Positions 60,056 through 64,000 of a stretch of DNA of 64,000 nucleotides are shown in pieces. The position numbers and the translations under genes are program-made. The stretch's first letter is position 1, and the number at the start of each line of letters is the position of its first letter. Source of the DNA: Lichenibacterium ramalinae (GTDB lineage: Bacteria > Pseudomonadota > Alphaproteobacteria > Rhizobiales > Beijerinckiaceae); contig NZ_QYBC01000007.1 of the NCBI RefSeq assembly GCF_004137085.1, positions 124,001 to 188,000 of the forward strand, given 5' to 3'. Below the pieces are notes generated by a model that saw nothing but the letters and a program-made list of their open reading frames with translations, was not told the origin of the DNA and searched no databases.

Positions 60056-61630
60056 ATGTCCGCGCCCATGTCCGCACCCGTGTCCCTCAACCCGGAGGCT
60101 CTGCGCCTCGAAACGGTCGTCAAGGCCTATGGGGCCACGCTCGCCCTCGGAGGGGCCTCGCTCAGCGTGCGGTCGGGCGAGGTCCACGCGCTCCTGGGCG
60201 AGAACGGCGCGGGCAAGTCCACCACCGTCAAGCTGCTGTCGGGCCTCGTCCGGCCGAGCCTCGGCTCCATCCGGATCTTCGGCGAACCCGTGCAGCTGGC
60301 GCGCCCGAAGGACGCCCATGCCCTGGGCGTACAGACCGCCTTCCAGGAGATCAGCCTCGTGCGCGACCTCACCGTCGCCGAAAACATGCTGTTGCCGGAA
60401 GCCCCGGTGAATGCCGGCGGGCTGCTGCGCCGCCGCCACGCGCTGGCGCGCGTCGCCGAGCACCTGGAACGGCTGGGGCTCGGCGACATCGACCCCCGGG
60501 CCGAAATCGGCCTGCTCGACCTGCCGCAGCGCCAGAAGATCGAGATCGCCCGGGCGGTCTTCCGCCAGCCCCGCATCCTGTTGCTCGACGAGCCGACCTC
60601 GGCCCTCGCCGGGGCCGACATCGACTGGCTGGAAGGTCTCGTCGCGGGCCTCAAGGCCGGAGGTGTCACCACCATCTTCATCTCGCACCGCATGGTGGAG
60701 GTGCGCCGCTTCTGCGACCGGCTGACCGTGTTGCGCAACGGCAAGGACGTGGGTACGGCGGAGGTCGCCGACATCAGCGACGACGCGCTGGTCCGCATGA
60801 TCATCGGTCGCTCGCTCGACGCGACTTTCCCACCCCGCCCGCCGCGTCGCCCGCCCGCTCCGGGCGCGATGCCGGTGCTCAGCGGCGAGGGCCTCGCCAC
60901 CGCCGGCCGCCTCGCCGACGCGAGCTTCGCGCTCTGGCCCGGCGAGATCCTGGGGGTGGCGGGCCTGCAGGGCATGGGACAGCAGGACCTGTTCCACGCC
61001 TGCTTCGGCCTTGCCGCGCTCACGGGCGGGACGCTGCGGGTGGATGGCGAACCCGTGACGCTGGCCTCGCCGGCCGATGCGATCCGCCCCAACATCGGCA
61101 TCTCGCTTGTGCCGGAGGAGCGCAAGACCGAGGGGCTCTTCCTCAAGCGCGACGGGCGCTTCAACGTGTCCCTGCCGATCCTCGGCCGCTTCTCGCGCGC
61201 GGGGCTCATCGACCGCAGGGCCGAGGGGGTCGCCGTGGCGCGCGTGCTCGATAGCGTCGAGATCGACCCGCGAGCACTCTACACCGACGCCGGGGCCTTC
61301 AGCGGCGGCAATCAGCAGAAGATCGCCATCGCCAAATGGCTGCTGACCGGCGGGCGCGTGCTGTTGATGTTCGACCCCACCCGGGGAATCGACGTCGGCA
61401 CCAAGCACCAGCTCTACGTCCTGATGCGGGACTTCGCCGCCGCCGGCGGTGCCGTACTGTTCTACTCGACCGAGATCACCGAGCTCGTGAACCTCGCCGA
61501 CCGCGTCCTCGTCATGTACGGCGGCGCGGTGGTCGACGAGATCGACGGGACCGCGCTCGACGAGGAGCGCGTCATGCGCGCCGCGCTCGGCGGCGCGGTC
61601 CGGCCCGCCGGCGGCCGGAGGGTCGCATGA
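60056..61630 (+). CDS. Tandem-domain sugar ABC ATPase with altered second Walker B
   Basis: 524 residues. The first domain is complete: Walker [10 protein letters not shown], Walker B ILLLDEPTSAL, but with the signature replaced by LPQRQKIEIARAV in place of LSxxQQQ. The second domain has a degenerate Walker A (GLQGMGQQD), a normal FSGGNQQKIAIAKWL signature, and a Walker B that reads [13 protein letters not shown] instead of [11 protein letters not shown], so the Asp-Glu pair is missing and the catalytic Glu becomes Asp. The start at 60056 (MSAPMSAPVS) has a second ATG 12 bases on. The stop overlaps the permease start by 4 bp. Confidence 0.92.
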   Translation: MSAPMSAPVSLNPEALRLETVVKAYGATLALGGASLSVRSGEVHALLGENGAGKSTTVKLLSGLVRPSLGSIRIFGEPVQLARPKDAHALGVQTAFQEISLVRDLTVAENMLLPEAPVNAGGLLRRRHALARVAEHLERLGLGDIDPRAEIGLLDLPQRQKIEIARAVFRQPRILLLDEPTSALAGADIDWLEGLVAGLKAGGVTTIFISHRMVEVRRFCDRLTVLRNGKDVGTAEVADISDDALVRMIIGRSLDATFPPRPPRRPPAPGAMPVLSGEGLATAGRLADASFALWPGEILGVAGLQGMGQQDLFHACFGLAALTGGTLRVDGEPVTLASPADAIRPNIGISLVPEERKTEGLFLKRDGRFNVSLPILGRFSRAGLIDRRAEGVAVARVLDSVEIDPRALYTDAGAFSGGNQQKIAIAKWLLTGGRVLLMFDPTRGIDVGTKHQLYVLMRDFAAAGGAVLFYSTEITELVNLADRVLVMYGGAVVDEIDGTALDEERVMRAALGGAVRPAGGRRVA

Positions 61631-63681
61631 GCGCCGTCCTGCCGCGCCCGGCGCTGCACCGTCGCAAGGCCTGGGGCTCCGCCCTCGCGCGCCACCGCGG
61701 CGCCCTCGTCGCCCTGGCGGTGTTCCTGGTGCTGTTCTGCGGCGTCAACCTCCTGTCGGGCAGCTTCACCTATTTCCAGGTCTCCTTCATCGCCTCGGGC
61801 GGGGCCGCGTTGGCGCTGGCCGCGGTGGGGCAGACCTTCGTTGTCCTGACCGGCGGCTTCGACCTGTCGGCCGGTGCCGTCGTGTCGCTGGTCAACGTCG
61901 TGCTCGGTGCCGGAATGGGCACGAGTGCCGGCTCGCAACTCCTGTTCGGCCTCGTTGCCCTGGGCATCGGGGGCGCGGTCGGCGCCGTCAACGGCGTCCT
62001 CGTGGCCTATCTGCGCATGCAGCCCATCGTGGTGACGCTGGCCACGATGTTCATCGTGCAGGGCATCACGCTGCTGGTCGCCGACAAGCCGGGCGGGGCC
62101 ATCGCGCCGGAATTCGTGGCGGCGCTGACCGGCGACGCCGTGCCGGGATGGCTCCCGGCGCCCGTCGTGGTGGTGGCGGCGGCGGCGCTGGTGTGGTGGC
62201 TGGCGCGCAACACGCGCTTCGGGGTCTCGCTCTACGCGGTCGGCAGCGACGAGGACGCCGCCTTCGCGGCGGGCGTGGCGACGCGATGGGCGAAGCTCCG
62301 CGCCTACGTGATGGCGGGCCTGTTCTACGGCGCCGCCGGCGCCTTCGTGTCGGCCCAGACGGGCTCGGCGGACCCGCTCGTGGGCCGCGCCATGCTGCTC
62401 GAGATCTTCGCCGCCGTGGCGTTGGGCGGCACCGCGCTGGGCGGCGGGCGGGGCGGTGCCATGGGCTCCATCATCGGCGCCTATACGCTGATGATCGCCG
62501 TCAACGTCCTGCTCGTGCTGAACGTACCGGCCTTCTACAGTTCGGTGGCCGAGGGCGCCCTGCTGATCCTGGCGGTGCTGGGCGGCTCGGCCGGGCGCCG
62601 CTCGCCGCTGGCCGCCCATGTCCGGCTCGCCCTCCTCGCCCTCGAGGCTCGCCGCACCGGCACGTCGGCGGCGCGCCACCGCTCCCCGCCCGCGCGCCCG
62701 CGCCTGCCCGACGCACCGCGCCGGACATCCGAAGCCGCGCCGCCGGGCTGGGTCGCCCGGAACCGGAAGACGCTGGCCTACGTGCTGCCCGCCTATGCCG
62801 GCCTCGCGCTCGTCCTGCTCGCCACCCAGGCCCTGTTCGGCAACACGCTGACCAACCCGGGGTTCTTCAACGCGCTCGTGGTGCTGTCGTCGTTCCTGGC
62901 CATCCTGGCCCTGGGGCAGGGCACCGTGATCCTCACCGGCGGGCTCGACCTGTCATTGCCCTGGGTCATCACGCTTGTCGGGATCGTGGTGGCGGGATCG
63001 GTGCGCGGCTCCGACGCCGCCGCGCTCTGGGCCGTGCCCCTGGGGCTGGCGCTGGGCACGGCGGTCGGTGCGCTCAACGGCCTCGGCATCGTGCTCTTCG
63101 GCCTGCCGCCGATCGTCATGACGCTGGCCATGAACGGCATCCTGCAGGGCGCCGCCCTGGTCTACAGCGGCGGCACGCCGGACGGCTTCGCCTCGCCGGG
63201 GATGCGATGGATCATGACCGGCCACATCGGCGGCCTGACGCCGGTGGTGGTGGTGGTGGGGGCCTTCGCCGCGGTCGCCACGTTGCTGCTGGGCAGCACC
63301 CTGTTCGGTCGCCGCGTCTACGCGGTCGGAAACAGCCCGCTGGCGGCTCGCTTCAGCGGCGTCGGGGTCGGGGCGACGCTGATGGGCGCCTATGCGCTGT
63401 CGGGGTTCTGCGCCGCGCTGGTCGGCATCCTGCTGGCGAGCTTCAGCGGCCAGGCGAGCCTCGGCATGGGCGACGAATACCTGCTGCCCTCCATCGCCGC
63501 CGTGGTGGTGGGGGGCAGCCTCATCACGGGCGGACGCGGCCACTACCTCGGCATGCTGGGCGGCGTGCTGCTGTTGACGGCGCTCTCGACGCTGCTGTCC
63601 GGCACCATGCTGCCCCATGCCGTGCGCGACATCGTCTTCGGCCTCGTCGTGCTCGGCGCCGTTCTGGCCCTGCGCGATTGA
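61627..63681 (+). CDS. Fused double sugar ABC permease (two RbsC-like halves in one chain)
   Basis: 684 residues, about twice the normal permease length. The first half (about 20-318) has AVGQTFVVLTGGFDLSAGAV, MQPIVVTLATMFIVQGITLL, and a VALGGTALGGGRGGAMGSII motif. A linker of ~60 residues, Arg/Pro/Ala-rich and likely cytoplasmic, follows. The second half (about 381-684) repeats the pattern: LGQGTVILTGGLDLSLPWVI, LPPIVMTLAMNGILQGAALV, VYAVGNSPLAARFSGV, VVVGGSLITGGRGHYLG. The two halves differ strongly, so this replaces a heterodimer. It matches an asymmetric ATPase partner upstream. The ATG overlaps that gene's stop (ATGA). Confidence 0.93.
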   Translation: MSAVLPRPALHRRKAWGSALARHRGALVALAVFLVLFCGVNLLSGSFTYFQVSFIASGGAALALAAVGQTFVVLTGGFDLSAGAVVSLVNVVLGAGMGTSAGSQLLFGLVALGIGGAVGAVNGVLVAYLRMQPIVVTLATMFIVQGITLLVADKPGGAIAPEFVAALTGDAVPGWLPAPVVVVAAAALVWWLARNTRFGVSLYAVGSDEDAAFAAGVATRWAKLRAYVMAGLFYGAAGAFVSAQTGSADPLVGRAMLLEIFAAVALGGTALGGGRGGAMGSIIGAYTLMIAVNVLLVLNVPAFYSSVAEGALLILAVLGGSAGRRSPLAAHVRLALLALEARRTGTSAARHRSPPARPRLPDAPRRTSEAAPPGWVARNRKTLAYVLPAYAGLALVLLATQALFGNTLTNPGFFNALVVLSSFLAILALGQGTVILTGGLDLSLPWVITLVGIVVAGSVRGSDAAALWAVPLGLALGTAVGALNGLGIVLFGLPPIVMTLAMNGILQGAALVYSGGTPDGFASPGMRWIMTGHIGGLTPVVVVVGAFAAVATLLLGSTLFGRRVYAVGNSPLAARFSGVGVGATLMGAYALSGFCAALVGILLASFSGQASLGMGDEYLLPSIAAVVVGGSLITGGRGHYLGMLGGVLLLTALSTLLSGTMLPHAVRDIVFGLVVLGAVLALRD

Positions 63682-63758
63682 CGCTCCGGCCCCCACCGCC
63701 GGCAGCCCCACCCCGGGGCGGCCGCATCGACCCGATCGAAACCACGAGGACGCGACCC

Positions 63759-64000
63759 ATGACGGCGAGGCCAGCGGAAGGATTGAGGGTTCTGGTGACG
63801 GCGGGCGCGGCGGGGATCGGCGGCGCCATAACGGCGGCGCTGGCCGCGGCCGGCGCGACCGTGCATGTCTGCGACGTCGCCGAGGCTGCCCTGGCGCAGT
63901 GCCGGGCCGCCCTGCCGGAGGTCGGCACCACGATCGCCGACGTCTCGGACGAGGCCGCTGTGGACCGGTTGTTCGGCGAGGTCGAGGCGCGGCTCGGCGG
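63759..64000 (+). CDS. Short-chain dehydrogenase/reductase (3' end beyond window)
   Basis: About 80 residues visible. The NAD(P)-binding motif TAGAAGIGGAIT (TGxxxGxG-like), VHVCDVAEAALAQC after the second strand and ADVSDEAAVDRLFGEVEARL are typical of the SDR family. GAGG lies 8 bases before the ATG. It is probably the first catabolic gene after the second sugar ABC operon, oxidising the imported compound. The active-site YxxxK lies outside the window. Confidence 0.85.
   Translation, partial: MTARPAEGLRVLVTAGAAGIGGAITAALAAAGATVHVCDVAEAALAQCRAALPEVGTTIADVSDEAAVDRLFGEVEARLG

Overview
The window comes from a very GC-rich (about 70% by eye) alphaproteobacterial chromosome, most likely of the order Hyphomicrobiales (Methylobacteriaceae/Beijerinckiaceae-like). 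Supporting this are a giant two-helix-anchored coiled-coil protein of the Growth Pole Ring type, an MbfA iron exporter behind an Irr-like palindrome, a zinc ABC operon behind an alphaproteobacterial Zur-type box, an hpf-ptsN pair, an NDUFAF5-type methyltransferase and a LOV-domain hybrid kinase. I see no insertion sequence, phage gene, CRISPR array, tRNA or rRNA. It reads as ordinary chromosome plus a catabolic/transport accessory block at the right end.

Layout. 1-7.2 kb: the 3'-truncated growth-pole coiled-coil gene (minus), then an orphan Hpt protein, a [2Fe-2S] ferredoxin with a thioredoxin-reductase-like ferredoxin reductase, and bolA. 7.2-16 kb: purL (TTG start), a DUF559 nuclease-like gene broken by an amber codon, a SplB-like radical SAM protein, an NDUFAF5-like methyltransferase, ptsN and hpf, and the riboflavin genes ribD-ribA. 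16-24 kb: two large hybrid histidine kinases with small proteins between them, then a fasciclin-domain secreted protein. 24-27 kb: small, mostly secreted proteins, two of them behind copies of the same 41-bp upstream element. 27-32 kb: an endonuclease/exonuclease/phosphatase protein overlapping a BrkB-type membrane protein, a Cache-sensor kinase with its LuxR-type regulator, and a histidine-rich small protein.

32-38.7 kb: a flavin monooxygenase-like gene next to an ATP-grasp ligase gene (a possible small biosynthetic pair), a LOV blue-light hybrid kinase and a beta-barrel porin. 38.7-48.5 kb: the Kup potassium transporter, znuACB-type zinc uptake, a COG4705-like four-repeat membrane protein, a secreted phosphoesterase followed by an orphan solute-binding protein, and mbfA.

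48.5-64 kb: accessory catabolism. A translationally coupled CitMHS transporter/AtuA/AtuA-partner operon lies opposite a LysR gene. It is followed by a ribose-type sugar ABC transporter with an erythritol/L-threitol-type dehydrogenase. Then come a GntR regulator and a second sugar ABC transporter, whose two permeases are fused in one polypeptide and whose second ATPase domain has an altered Walker B motif. The window ends inside a short-chain dehydrogenase. Together these suggest uptake and oxidation of polyols or sugars and of small carboxylates.

Starts were chosen by Shine-Dalgarno spacing, translational coupling and family length. Domain assignments come from reading motifs, not from a database search.
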